A DNA stretch of 64,000 nt from Oscheius tipulae (taxonomy: Eukaryota; Nematoda; Chromadorea; Rhabditida; Rhabditidae), in the NCBI GenBank assembly GCA_037178975.1, contig JASJZH010000005.1:3410001-3474000 (forward strand), read 5' to 3'. A model generated the notes under the pieces. It was not told the DNA's origin, searched no databases, and saw only the letters and a list, made by a program, of their open reading frames with translations. This document shows positions 39,501 through 51,680 of the stretch, piece by piece. The translations under genes and the position numbers were made by a program. Positions within the stretch are counted from its first letter, which is position 1, and each line of letters starts with the position of its first letter.

Positions 39501-40312
39501 TTGAAGTCGCCCTGAAATCTCTTCTGCCAGCACTTGTCTATCCAGTCCGGCCGCAGCGTGGGTATTTTTAGAAATGCAGCCTTGCGCTGGTCCTTGGTCA
39601 GCTTCGTCCCGACGTAGATAGTCGGCTTCTGGTGCGACGGCGGCTGTCTCAGTCCCTCCGTGATGCCCTTCTTGACACGACCGCCCATGAACTGCACAAA
39701 TCGGGCATAGCGCTTCTTCTCGCTCAGATCACTCGCTATGACGACCATCACCGTGGCCATCTGGACGCTGAACAGCGGACGCTTCGGCTTCGGATTGTAT
39801 AGGTCTCCCTAAATTAAATATTTCTGAAAAAAGGAAAAGGACGAACCGATGGCAGATTGAGACGACTCTGAATGTAGAGCGGGCCGACAAGTCGCAGACC
39901 GCGTTCTGCGGGCCGAGTGTCATTTTCGGCCAACAGAGCGTCGAAAGCTTCGCCTGTGAAATCCTTAAAGAAGAAGACGAGACGCGAGTCTTCTGTGTGC
40001 TCGAGGCCAGTCGAACTGTATAGTATTTCGACTTGTGGCCATCTCTCCTGCAAATTGGGTGTAATAAATGGAACGAAAGGATGATCGTATTCTCAGCAAC
40101 AAAAGCGATTGTCTCATTTCTACATTTTCCCACTATCCCGCTCTTTATCGAAGAAACATGAAACGCACCTCAATTCGTTCGATTAGGTCGCGCGTCTCCG
40201 GGTCATGTTGAAGATTTCCGACGAAGCACAGGCGCTGTATGTGTGATCGGCTGTGGACTGGCGATTTGCCCGTACTGGGCGACAGCAGAAGATCTGGACC
40301 GGCTAGTTTCAT
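36573..40312 (-). CDS. ect2: ECT2-type Rho guanine nucleotide exchange factor (BRCT-DH-PH)
   Basis: Fourteen exons: 40312-40169, 40047-39847, 39808-39482, 39457-39337, 39295-39180, 39137-38999, 38832-38576, 38537-38262, 38218-38043, 38001-37681, 37618-37286, 37243-37095, 37050-36906, 36687-36573, giving about 939 residues (human ECT2 is about 914). The N-terminal half holds three BRCT-like modules, including GGRVKKGITEGLR and a WIDKCW-type motif. A DH domain spans roughly 375-575 (QQVIMELLETEKNYVNALNLA, then RPVQRLPSVTLLLKEL), and a PH domain about 585-760 (DVRILCFHDVIVVCKT). The tail is basic and ends in NKEN. In animals ECT2 activates RhoA at the cell equator during cytokinesis, with BRCT-mediated autoinhibition. 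The ATG lies 6 bases after a TTCCAG acceptor. In the fifth exon the donor GTTGGT was preferred because it restores the frame WLWQSIN. Confidence 0.93.
36803..36870 (+). tRNA. Degenerate tRNA-like sequence in an ECT2 intron
   Basis: An A-box-like TGGCACAGTAGGTT and a B-box-like GGGTTCGGTCCCC are spaced as in a tRNA. The T stem pairs at four of five positions, and an anticodon-loop-like CTACGGA would read ACG (Arg). The anticodon stem has mismatches and no acceptor stem can be formed. It is probably a tRNA pseudogene or a tRNA-derived SINE, antisense within ECT2 intron 36688-36905. Confidence 0.4.
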
Positions 40313-41010
40313 GTGCTACTGGAACGTATTTTTATTAGAAAGGGATTTTGGGCAAAAAAAAACGATGGGAAAAGATATATGAACATGAAGGATCAGATTC
40401 TTCACTAGTTCCCTCGCAATGCCACCCATAAGTCGTAGCTTTTTTTGTGAACTGATAAAATTTATCAAAAACGGAGATTCGGGGACTGATAAAGCAGCAA
40501 ATAGGGCCAAGTTTGAACTGGCGGCCTTCGCGGCTGTCAACGGCGTGCAAGAACCGCGTCCTCGTTGGAAACAACTCCGAGGTGATTTCTTTTACTTTTC
40601 TTTCGATTTTTTTTGTTGAAACATGCTAGTAACCAAACTAGAACTCTTCCCTATTGCAGAAAATAGGTACAGACAAAAATAAAAGCAGAAAAATGGAAAA
40701 ACACAATGCTTTGCTGGCGCGGCGTTTAGCAGTACTTGGCCAATAGCCAAAGCCATTTTGAAGGAACACTACATCTACTTGTTTCTATTTTTCTTCAGCT
40801 TTTTAACTAAAGCGCAAGGTTTTCCAGCAATCAGACAAGTTAAAGTACAAAAAAAAAACACGACCGGCCTTTTAATAAACCCTAAGATCCTTTTGGATCG
40901 GTTTTCGTACTGTACAACTTGCCCGCTATTTCAAATCGATTTTATCCTTTTCCTATTCCAGATCCTTTGTCAAAATTGCGCCTGTCATCTATACACCGCC
41001 TCCAGGCAAC
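40313..41010. promoter_or_regulatory. Divergent ECT2/UTX intergenic promoter region
   Basis: About 700 bases separate the ATGs of two head-to-head genes. It is AT-rich with homopolymer runs. Acceptor-like AGs occur close to both ATGs (TTCCAG six bases before ECT2, CCTCCAG five bases before UTX). No TATA box is convincing. Confidence 0.6.
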
Positions 41011-44000
41011 ATGGACGCGCCTCGTCTGCTCGAGGTTAGTTCAAGGAATCGAAAAAAAAAAAATTCGTTCAGGTCATGCCCACCTTCAATAAGGAAGAAA
41101 AACTCAGGTTTCTACAACTTACTAGGTGAGGGCCAGGAACAGTTAGAATAGATCCCTTTCAGTCTCAATTTCAACGAATTCATCAACTACCCACCAGAAA
41201 AGTTCAATCTCATGCCACTTGCGGACAGAAGCGCTCTGTTCAAGGTAAGTCAAGCAGTTTCTTTCTTCCTCTTTGCTTGGGAGCATATGGACAAGGCCTT
41301 TTCAGGGAAGACGAGTTCTGGAGAGTTGCTTAGAGAGAATCCAACGTCTGGGAACGAGTAATCCAAAGTACAAGACACTCTATTTCAAGGTGAGTCGACT
41401 TGTCAGCTTCTTATGATTTTGTTCAACTGTTCTCTTCGAATATGTCCTGTCAGTCTGCCATTTTATCTTGTCCTAGAAATCACTTCTGGTAAAGTTGAAT
41501 TGAACAATTCTAGTACCTTGACATGTCAACTTTGGTTCGAGTTTGAGAGCAGTCGAACAGAACAACAGCCTTTTATTGGCTATTTAAATCACAAAACTCT
41601 GATTCAGACTATGTCCAAATGGGGGCACATTGCTCTGCTCGCACAGGACTGGGTAGCCGCTGTGTCCAGCTACCAAGAGGCCTACAAATGTAATCCTGAC
41701 GAGTTCTGGAAGGAACCAGGCTGTTATTTTGGTCTCGGACTCTGTTATCTTCACTTCAAAGACTTCAAACTGTGAGTCGAGCACTAGTTTAAAATACGAG
41801 GCACTTCCAGAGCGGCAGACGCTTTTCAAAGGGTTTTTTACTCTTTCCCAACGTTAGAATGCATAGCCGAGGTCAAGGCTCGACTCGGACTCTGTCATCA
41901 GAACCTTTCCAACTATGACCAGGCTCTCAAGGTAGGACATTTTTGTACGATTTTCCTAATTAGAATGAATCAGTACTACAACCAAGCCATGGCCGACCTG
42001 AAAGAGTCACATATGCTGCCCAAGATCCATATCCGATTCAACATTGCCTTGACCAAAGAGAACTCCGGGCAATTGACTCATGCCGAGATGGAATACAAGC
42101 ACATTTTGACAGATGTAAGGCATCTTTTTAGGGGGTTCAGGATAGTGAATTTCAGCTCATGGATTTGGTAAACGCTCGCCAAGGTGGACATACCACACCG
42201 GAACAGGTCAAGCTGTACGCGGCTCTCAACAGACAACTTGGTGAGTTATTACTCGTTCAATGGTGGGATCAATGAATGCTATCCGCCTCTTGTAACGCAT
42301 TTTCTACCCAGAAGAGATCTTTTTTTTAAACATGGGATGTTCTACAAATTTGTAAAGTAGAACAAGCCTTACAAATTTGTAGAACGTTGTGAAACGGAAA
42401 AATTGGCCCATGCCAAAATAAGAGATGTGCGAAGTGGTGGCAGTATTTGAAGAAGCAGCGGGTGCGATAGTGCACTGCCCCTCTTCTGTGATTCCACAAT
42501 GAAAGTTGGCACGGGACTAGCACTTTTCAAACATGTGTAAAAACACAACAAATACACGGATGTTTGTTCATTTGAGCGACGATCCTTTGTTTTACGTGCA
42601 TCCACGCAAACCGTAGTGTTGCAATCGACACTTGCGCGGAACGTAGAATTATTTGTGACATCTTTGTTTGAACAGCTTGCTCTTCTGCAAACTAAAGACG
42701 AATCTTTCCAGGCTGGGTCTCCTACAGACAGCAATCTTCATCACATGCTTATATTACGGCAGAGGAACGCGGTCGACGTCTCGGTGACGCTGAAAACTTT
42801 TTGAAGCAGGCACAACAGATCGAGCCTTTAAATGGGAGAACTTACTACTTTTTTGGGAGATGCTACGGAGAGTTGCCTACCAAGGTAAGTCATTATTAGT
42901 AGCATTTAAAATATTGTAGGCCCACGACGCGTTCATAAACTACCGTCACTCGATTGACAAGAGTGAGGCAGACGCAGATACTTGGTGCTCGATTGGATGG
43001 CTATATCAACAGCAGAATCAGCCGATCGACGCTCTTCAGGCGTTTGTCTGTGCTGTGGAACTAGACGCTCAACATAGCGCTGCCTGGACTGATTTAGGAC
43101 AACTGTACGAGATCAACCATCAATTTGAGGACGCCTTGAACTGCTACAAGCAGGCAGTCAAGTTCAATCCAGGTTGGTTATCAGTCTTTTTATTCCTTCT
43201 TGACTGGAAACCACACTGTTACGTTTCTTTTTCCTCTCGAACTAGCCGACTTTTCATACATTGTTCGTATGCCTCGTTTTTCTTTTCGTTTTAGTAGAAA
43301 CATTATTATAGAAAATAGAGTTAAAGCTTCACAGAAGTAAATGAGCATCGCAAAATATAACAACTAAGGACAAATAAAAATCGTTTCCGTGTAATAACAA
43401 AGTACCTTTATATAAACCAATCAGTTTCAGCAGACTGATAAGGACGGACTTTAATAGTTTTCTCGGTATCGGTAGTATATCAATACTAACAGTCTACTTC
43501 ACACTTCCCACTCCTCCAATTAGTCGTTCTCTCCCGAAGGGCATCTCATCTTCAATAGAACGGGGCACTGTTCGGGTGTCAGCTGGTACAGCCCATCTGC
43601 CCTCTCCTAGCTTCACAAATGGGGGCAGCCAGCGCGTTTTCCGTGCATTGGGCGGCTTTGGCTCGTTGCCAAGTCGGCTGGACAGCGGTCAGCAGCCAAC
43701 AGCTGGCTCGGCGTTTTATTGGAGATTTCTCTCCCTCGCTCTCTCCAAGACCAACTGACCTCTCTTTTCAATTTCTACATATACTTTCCGTTTTAAAGGG
43801 CTGTCTTGACCGTTTCCGTGGGAGTAGCAGATGTTCAAACAGTCTCTCTCTCTTTCTCTCTCTCTCGGCGGTGGTCCGTCCCAGTCTCTTATTGTCTCTC
43901 TTTCCAGATCAAACTTCCCCATCTCTCATTAGCCTCTGACTCTAATTGCCATTCACCTCCACTCCTACTACTACTAATGACATTAATCCAAAGTGCACCT

Positions 44001-47000
44001 GTCCCTCCCCCAACAGATTTACGCGATATAAAACGGGAAGTGTTTAATTCACGATTCCCTGACCTCCGTTGCGTTTTCTACGCCTCACTACACTGTTCTC
44101 TCCTATGTACTCAAGGCGGGTGCGGAAACCGCTAAAATGTCCGTGGCAGTTTTGGAATTTTTTGCTCTTCCCTTACCTATCCCTGATCCTTTGAGAGACA
44201 TTGTGCTATGTCAGAAAGGTTAGCTTAGCTGGAAAAAAAAACTTCGTGGTGTAACCCCTCGGGGTTTCGAGCCTTGTTAAAGGCTCTAAGTTTGATGAAT
44301 CCTTCCTTGATATATCCTATCCATTTCCGTGTTTCTATTGAGCCAAAACAACAAGTAATCTTTCAAAAAGTTGCGATACCCCTTGCCCTCTTCAATCAAA
44401 GAAACAGTTGTCCTGCCACAAAGACCTCTTCAGCCCGGCTGTTCTTTTGTAATCTAAGCTCTCTTTTCTCTCTTGTCGTCCGAAGAGGGTCTGTCTCTTT
44501 ATTTACCTTCCTGCCTGTACCAATGACCCAATCTGACCTGACCTCCATCGATAGGAGAGAGAAAGAGTCTTTAGCCCTGAGAACTCTGGCCATTATCATG
44601 GTCGCCAAACGTGTCTTTCTTTTGTTCGGAAGGTGAGAAGCTACGTGCCCCGTAGTAAAAGAGAGAGAGAGAGAGAAAGAGGGCGATCGATACTACTCGT
44701 TCATTGGCACACACACGGGGAGGGAGGGACGCGTCCAAAGGCGGCCATGAATCACATTCCACTTTTGGGGAGCCCCGCCTTTCAAGTCCCCTCCCTTTTT
44801 GACCGCTATTCTCTGACCATTTTTTTTTTGTCTTACTTAGACTCTTTTTTCCCACGTCACAACACCTGCAATCGCATGATTAACTGTCTCATTCTCTTCC
44901 TCTTTTGACGCCCAGGGGATTACAGACGTCAAATGGCAGCTGATCTGTAGCCATAACACGGAAACTTTCATAGTTTTAGAGAATGTCTCTGCCAATTTCA
45001 TGACCTCTCTTTCTCTCTCGAGCCATCTGCCTAATTACGTCTGTGGCACAGTCATTCTCTGTCAGATCCGCTTTTTGACACGGGATCGTACTCTCTTGAC
45101 TGTCTCTCTAGAATTCTCAGAATCCTTATCAGGTCTCTCCCATATCTTCTCTGAACTCTGTTCAAAGGATTTCAGACTAATCTCCATAATATAAAATCTT
45201 TCAATCCAGTCGAAAACTTCTCCTCAATAGAAGGGCATTTCCTCTAATTGGCTGTCCTATCTAAAAGCGTCTCCTCGTGGGAGGTCCTAATCGACCGCTG
45301 GTCTCTCTCTCCCTTTTCTCTGACCAGCCAACCAAGCATTTTCAGTTGCTCCGGAGGCGCTCAAGGCGCGGATATCTGTGTTGGAGAAGGAGCTCAACAC
45401 TTCAAATCAGTTCCTCGCCCAAAGGAACACCCCGCAGCCACAGAGGTTAGTTTTTTTTTTTAAATATTTTTTCGCGAGAGGAAAGACCAGAAATGTCTCG
45501 TTTCCATTCAGGACTACCGTTTGTTTGGGCAACAGTCGTCAACAACCGGGGCAGGACTGTCAATAAGGGAGAGAGTGGCAGATGACTGAAAGGGAAAAAG
45601 ACGAATTGTTAGGAATAAAGACAAATGACCATACAAGCCAATAAGGCGATACTCTCACCGACTTAAGACCTCATACTACCGTAGAAATTCAAATTGAGGA
45701 GCTTGTGATCCAATCTTTTGATCCATAAATCCATTTTTGAGGTTGGCAATGTTCTGGAAACCTTTTGTGACCGAGAGCTATAAATTTTTAGAAGACATCG
45801 ACACTGGAAACTGATACCTTGGGTCCAAAAACTGGGTTGAAAGGCTGGAAGAAAGTCTACTTTCGGTAGCAAACACTATTTGGAACACCAGACAACCTTA
45901 GTTACCAGTAGAACCACTTCAACTTTTGTATTCTGACCCATGAGAATGTGTAGAGTGGCTACAGACAGGTTGTACTCTCACTCTGCTTCCTGACCAAGAG
46001 ACAGTCAAATCTCTAATCTTTCCCAGTAATCATCCGCCTTCACACTTCGTTTTATGATTCCTACTCTTTAGCGTCTCGCCGCGTCATTACGGCTTCCTTC
46101 CGCTAATTATCGCCTACTGATATGGCAGAATCAGTTCGAAAAGCAAGACCTCCAGTTACGGTGTCAATTGACCCTGAGATGTCGCGAACACGCGTAGAAT
46201 TACCTAATCTGTGCCCAGCGAAGAATATAAAAGTGACCCGAAGCGTGCAAAAAGGTAAAGAAGAAAGCAGTCTCCCTTATCTTTTTCGCGCACCGCCTTC
46301 CGTCTGGGAGTGGCCATTGGTGATCTTTCTTTCGAAAGTTAGGGGAAAAGCCATTTGTTTGTTGTTGACAGTCTATACTATATCCAGAGCCCTATTATCT
46401 CAATGATCTCCATCATTTTCCAGAAAACTCACGAGCTTGAAAGACGCCTGGCATCTGCCTATTCCGTCCGAGCTACGACAGCGGCAGGACGAGTTCTTGA
46501 AGGTACGCTTACTTTTTCAAGAGAGTCGCGCACAACTTTTTGTCAAGGTCTTGAGGCGCAATTGCCACTTTTTGATACATTGATTCACACAAACAAACAC
46601 AGTGCTATTATCTTCCTGTTTACTCCCTGATACTCATTCTCACGGTTTATCAAAATAGACGCTCCGCCACAGTTCGAGCTATATGATACGCAGTTGCGTA
46701 CTAAGACTCCCACGCGTTTGTCTCGTGAAGCTAAAAAAATATTGTCTTGACTTTGAAATTTCCAAGTACGCAGTTGCATACTTAATAACTGGGCTTCTAC
46801 TGCAGCCCTTACAGTAGGTTTGGTCCAAAAGAGAGTCGGTAGTCAATCAAGAATTTGAAAGCCTGCCAGTCTTTGCCTGACCATCAGATTAGGAATGAGC
46901 GTGTCGAAAACAAGTCTATTAGAGACCGCATTTGAATATTGTTCTGAGACAGTGAACAGTATTCCAATGCAATAACTGCCAGTTTTGTTCCTAGACACCT

Positions 47001-50000
47001 TCAAAATAAATTAAAAAAAACTTAAAACAAGATGTTTCAAGGCGATCTCACCTGTCCAAGCCCGTTTAATGGCTTCTCTGCGCGATCAGAGGTGGGCCGG
47101 TCGGTCTCTGTTCGTTATCTCTCCTTTCCCGAGGCTTCTCCCCGTCTGACTCATCCTTTTTGTTTGGTTCGATTCCTTCGAGTTCTGTTCATAAACCAGG
47201 ACGGAAATCTTTGTGATCGAAGCCAGTACACCCTTCTGTCTACGTCACAATTGGGGCAACACGTGTGTTTTTCAATTTTTCACCGGGTACAGAGTCCCGC
47301 GTGACTATCTCTTTCTTCCTGTCTTTCCTTATCTGGACGATGTTTCCCCTCTTCGGTCGGTCTCTACAAGTCTCTTCATTTTCCCACCTTCTCTAGTTGC
47401 TTCGTTGAAGGGTCATTTTCTCACCTTATGTATAAGAGTCAGACTGGGCACTAATAGGCAAAAAGGGACGCCAGGTAGCCGACTGACCTTGTGGCCGGAT
47501 GGTCAATGGCACATCTTCACTCATCGCCCGCGCGTGTTGAGGTCAGTCCTCGCGGGCCGACAATCTCAATTTTCTCACGCACACGTACCGTTCTCTTTTC
47601 TGCCGCCTCTTTTGAATGTTACCTCTTCCTCTTTACAAAGTCCTACGAATCTTTTTCAAGCGGTATCTCGATTAGATTCGTCACCCTATGTCTCTTTGTC
47701 GGCCTCTCCTTATCCTGTATCCTTACTCCCGTCAATCTCTTTTCAATTCCTTCTGCCATTCTTGGTATCATATCCTTGTCATTCTACTCTTTCGGCAAGA
47801 GGAATCTGTTCTTTGGAACACATTTTCTCTAGGCACTAATTGCAATTACAAGTATATAAAAAAAAACTTTTACTTGTTTAACTCGGGACGAGTATCTAGC
47901 AAATAAGAGAAGCTAGATATTTGAAACAGCATGTACTTACATTTCTGTACTATCCACCTTGACTTTCTCTGCCTGTCCATGCCTACTTGTGCTGTCAGTT
48001 TGTTCTGTCAATTTTAGTATCATGCCGTTATCCTCTCCTTTCGAAAACGGTAGGGTAAAGTTACTGCCAGAATTGACTTGGCATCTTCTCTCTTGACAGG
48101 ATCTTCGGTTGAAGTCAAACTGACAGAATCCCAAACTCGCATTGTTCCAAATCGATACCATAAATCTCAAAAAGCGCGAGCGACTTGTCGCTTACAGTGA
48201 TCCTAAATTTACTCACTTCAATTTCTAGGTCAAACAACAGCGCTATCGAGACGGCAGTCCGCTGTGGAGAATGGGCGACCTGGCCGCTCCACTGATCGGG
48301 ACCCAGGAGATTCCAGGCCTCCCTCCCATGGACAGTCAACAAGTCCAGATGATGCGTCTGCTCCAGATGAATAGGGATCGATTGAATAGCAACGAAAGAC
48401 AGTTGTTGAGGGAGATGGAACAGAGGGACAGGGAGTGTCAGGTAGGCTTGATTCGTTTCATTCCCATTCGAGTTTGCAGGAAGCTTGCTACGACTCTTTC
48501 TACCCCCAAAATGTCCATATTGCCTCCAAGCTGCCGACATTCACAGAGGAAGACTTCCAGTCCTTGAAGGGAGGAAACCACATCAAGACAGAAGTCAAAC
48601 TGGAGCAAGAGGAGGAGAGCAATGAGGCCGATACGAAGGATTCCGAAAGGAATTCGAATGACAGAGTAGTTCAGGACGGTCAAGTCACCTCGACCACCGA
48701 TCTCCCGACTACTTTCTGGTAGGTACAGTCACTGTGCCCATTTTGCTATTTTCCTTCAAAAGAACTCTGTCTTTCTTTCATAACTCTCTTACAGTCTCGA
48801 CTCCAAACTACATGTTCCATTGGACATCTCCTCAACGGAATTGCTTGATCTCTGTACCAAAAGGGTAGAGAGGATATCAGACTTCAAGCCAGTCTTCGAC
48901 GAAACCGCCGCCCCACCCAGGCCACCAACTCCACCTTCAAGAGATGACGTAAAACCACAATCCGGTCAGAATCCTCTCCTCAAACCAACACCTCTGGTAG
49001 TCGTGGAGTCAAGGAAAGATGCTCAGTCTCCAGAACTACAAAGGTACGGTATAGAGTGTTCCTTTCCAAAACAAAGTTTAGGTTCGTTGAAAGCACGCCG
49101 ATAGCGCTGATACGAGGGCTTACGGCTGTTCTCAAAATGGATTTGAGTTTGTTTTCCACGAAAACGTTGAGAGATACGGCGCCGGAGACTGAAGTCGAGG
49201 TTTGTTGATGTTTCTAAGTCTTTTCGGGGTACTCCTTTCCATTTTCACTAGGTAGTTCGGGCAGATTTCGGAATTATTTGGAACCTCTCAACCTTTGGTG
49301 GTTCTAAACCTGTCAAATTAGTTTTTGACAAGTATTGACATGACAACTTAGCGTACGGTCAGTCAAGGTGACAAAGATAGAAACTCTGAGAGTATTTGAG
49401 AGTATTGTCGGTCCTGGCTTGAAAATTGTTGCAGTACCGTCAGCAACGTGCCTTTTTTCAGGTCCGAACCCAGTACAAAATGCCCTGTGACCTGAACGTG
49501 GACCATCTCGGCGTACCCAGTTGGGAATGTGCCAGTACCAAATCCTTCACGACGGTCAGCAAGTACTCTCTCTACCAAGCCGACTCCTTCCAGCACTCTT
49601 TGAAAGGTATTGTACTTTTCCCACTTTATTTAGCGTTCTTTTACAGAAGAGGCCGAGAAGTTGAGAACTGCCGGTGCCAAGTATGCACAGCAGATCGCCG
49701 AGGCTGATGCGAAAAAGAGACGACGAGGTCCGAACGGGGAAGAATGGGCCATGCCGATGAAGTCCATCAAGTTTGGAACGAATGTGGATCTTTCGGACGA
49801 GACAAAATGGAAGCCTCAGCTTCAGGAGCTCTCTAAAATGCCGCCCTTCTGCCGATTGATAGCCGGCTGCAACATGCTCAGTCATCTTGGACATACTGTC
49901 CTGGGAATGAACACTGTCCAGCTGTACATGAAGGTTCCCGGTTCGAGGACCCCAGCTCATCAGGAGAACAACTGCTTCGCCTCGATCAACATCAACATCG

Positions 50001-51355
50001 GGCCAGGAGACTGCGAGTGGTTCGGAGTCCCCAATGAATACTGGGGACAGATCAACACGATGTGTAAGAAGCGGAATATTGACTTCCTCAAGGGATCCTA
50101 TTGGCCCAATGTGGAGGATCTACTCGATGAGGGCATCCCCGTCTACAGATTCACCCAGAAAGCCGGCGATTTAGTCTGGGTTGGAGGTGGATGTGTCCAC
50201 TGGGTACAGGCTACAGGCTGGTGCAACAACATTGCCTGGAACGTCGGTCCCATCACCTATCAACAACTGTCTCTGAGTGTGAGCAGCTACGAATGGAACA
50301 AGCTTCAGGGCTACAAGAGTCTCGTCCCGATGCAGCATCTCTGCTGGCAATTGGCCAAAAATGTTCGATTCACCAATCAGAAGGTCTTTACACTCGTGAG
50401 AGGAGTTCTCATCCGTTCCCTGGCCTTCTGTAAGATGGTTTCGGACTGGGCTTTGGCACAGGGCAAACAATTGAAGAGTCAGCCGAGGCAGAAGAATGAA
50501 ATCACCCACTACTGCACGTTGTGTGAGGTGAGTAACTGTTATTTTCAATAGTGAGGGTGCAGACACAGTGAGGGTCAGGTTTTCATACTGACTTGTTTGT
50601 TCTACAGACTGCTTTATCAAAATTCAAGAGAAAGTACGGGTGAGGCAACAAAGAGCTTGACTTTTTAGAGACAGAGTTTCCAACTTAGTAAGTCTGCTTG
50701 AACCTACACGCAGTAGTCAAATCTGTTCCTCGACCAAGATTTCCAGTTGGTGCGCAATGTCCAAGGGTTTTCGAATCACTAGCTAGCGTTCAATACAAGG
50801 ATGTTCGGATGAGAAAAACATGGGCAGAAGCATGAGAGAAATGAATTTCAGTCTAGCCTTGAAGGAGAGATAGACAGACTTCAGTAGGTCTAACTGAAAT
50901 CCATATTGGTAGCCAAATCTGTTTCAAGTTGGTGCGCAGTCGAATGATATTGATCGCTCGAGTCACTAGCTCGGTTAATTAGAAACGGTAAGAAATAGCA
51001 TATTGTTGACTAGAAGTCGATGTGGCCGAACCCCCAAAAGTACAGAGAAAGTAACTCACCGACCGGCAGTCATCGCGTTTTGGTGTGGACTGACTGGCGG
51101 TCATATGGGGACGGGCTATGAGAGACTGTTAGTCATCTCAAAATCAATAAACCCTATTTCCAGATCGAGGTGTTCAACGTGCTGTTTGTGAAGGAGAAGG
51201 ACGGCAAGTTCCCCGTCTTCTGTGTCTACTGTACTCGTCGTTCGGGCCTCACTAAGGACTACATCGTGCTTCAGCAGATTCCCTTAAATGACTTGAAAAA
51301 GATCTTCGACGAGATGCAGATGAACCACATTCCGAAGGCAGCTCTCGTCTGTTAG
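41011..51355 (+). CDS. utx-1: UTX/KDM6-type histone H3K27 demethylase (TPR-JmjC)
   Basis: Nineteen exons: 41011-41034, 41073-41125, 41163-41244, 41306-41389, 41608-41771, 41811-41931, 41974-42114, 42156-42240, 42712-42884, 42920-43172, 45346-45445, 46424-46502, 48229-48441, 48480-48718, 48795-49043, 49082-49199, 49462-49606, 49647-50527, 51164-51355, about 1131 residues with consistent phases. Tandem TPR motifs cover roughly 60-430 ([40 protein letters not shown]). A disordered linker includes [11 protein letters not shown], a conserved UTX block. The JmjC domain carries H879, E881 (in TPAHQENN) and H959 (in GCVHWVQ). The 80-residue spacing equals that of human UTX, so the iron site is intact. 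A C-terminal zinc-binding module has HYCTLCE and CVYC. It removes methyl groups from H3K27 in the nucleus, usually with COMPASS-like complexes. Introns 43173-45345 and 46503-48228 are unusually long. Confidence 0.95.
42336..42390. repeat. Foldback repeat, copy 7 (in a UTX intron)
   Basis: GATGTTCTACAAATTTGTAAAG followed by CAAGCCTTACAAATTTGTAGAACGTTG. The two halves are near-inverted copies within intron 42241-42711. Confidence 0.65.
44213..44277 (+). tRNA. tRNA-like remnant with A and B boxes
   Basis: GGTTAGCTTAGCTGG matches the A-box consensus and CGGGGTTTCGAGCC resembles a B box at tRNA-like spacing, but an A-run replaces much of the D arm and no cloverleaf forms. It lies in UTX intron 43173-45345. 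It is probably a pseudogene or a chance match. Confidence 0.22.
50705..50985. repeat. Diverged internal duplication in UTX intron 18
   Basis: Two segments near 50705-50790 and 50907-50985 share the ordered words CAAATCTGTT, GTTGGTGCGCA and TCACTAGCT with diverged spacing. This suggests an old tandem duplication of about 70 bases inside the intron 50528-51163. Confidence 0.45.
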
Positions 51356-51674
51356 CCCCCCTCGTTATTATAGGTTTTCCCTCCTCTTTTAGGTCAATCC
51401 AGTGCCACTGATTCTTTCTCACTGATATCAAACCTCATTTTGACCTCTCTTTCCCCCGTCTCACTGCCATCATCAGTCTGTTGTTCCTCAATTTCATCTC
51501 AATTCCATGCGGGTATCTTGACCAATTCAAGCGTTCTTCAGGCCTCACCCCTTCTATCTCGACTGTCTGCGTAGGATCTCAACCAGCTCCAGCCCAAAAA
51601 TATTTATTGATCTTCTAGGTTCCCTACTAACTTATTATTAAAAGAAGTATAAACTGTACATACGCGTGACTAAT

Positions 51675-51680
51675 AATAAA
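51675..51680 (+). promoter_or_regulatory. Poly(A) signal of the UTX gene
   Basis: AATAAA lies about 320 bases past the UTX stop codon in an AT-rich stretch. Confidence 0.65.

Noticed and set aside
45511-45570. Possible poison exon in UTX after exon 11
   Set aside because: It follows a good acceptor (TTCCATTCAG) and reads in frame to a TAA, but no donor follows, and exon 12 at 46424 restores the conserved [11 protein letters not shown] block, so it is probably chance.
47213-47839. 208-codon plus-strand open frame
   Set aside because: It lies inside a UTX intron, is driven by CT-rich sequence (Ser/Phe/Leu/Pro), has no motif and no exon signals.
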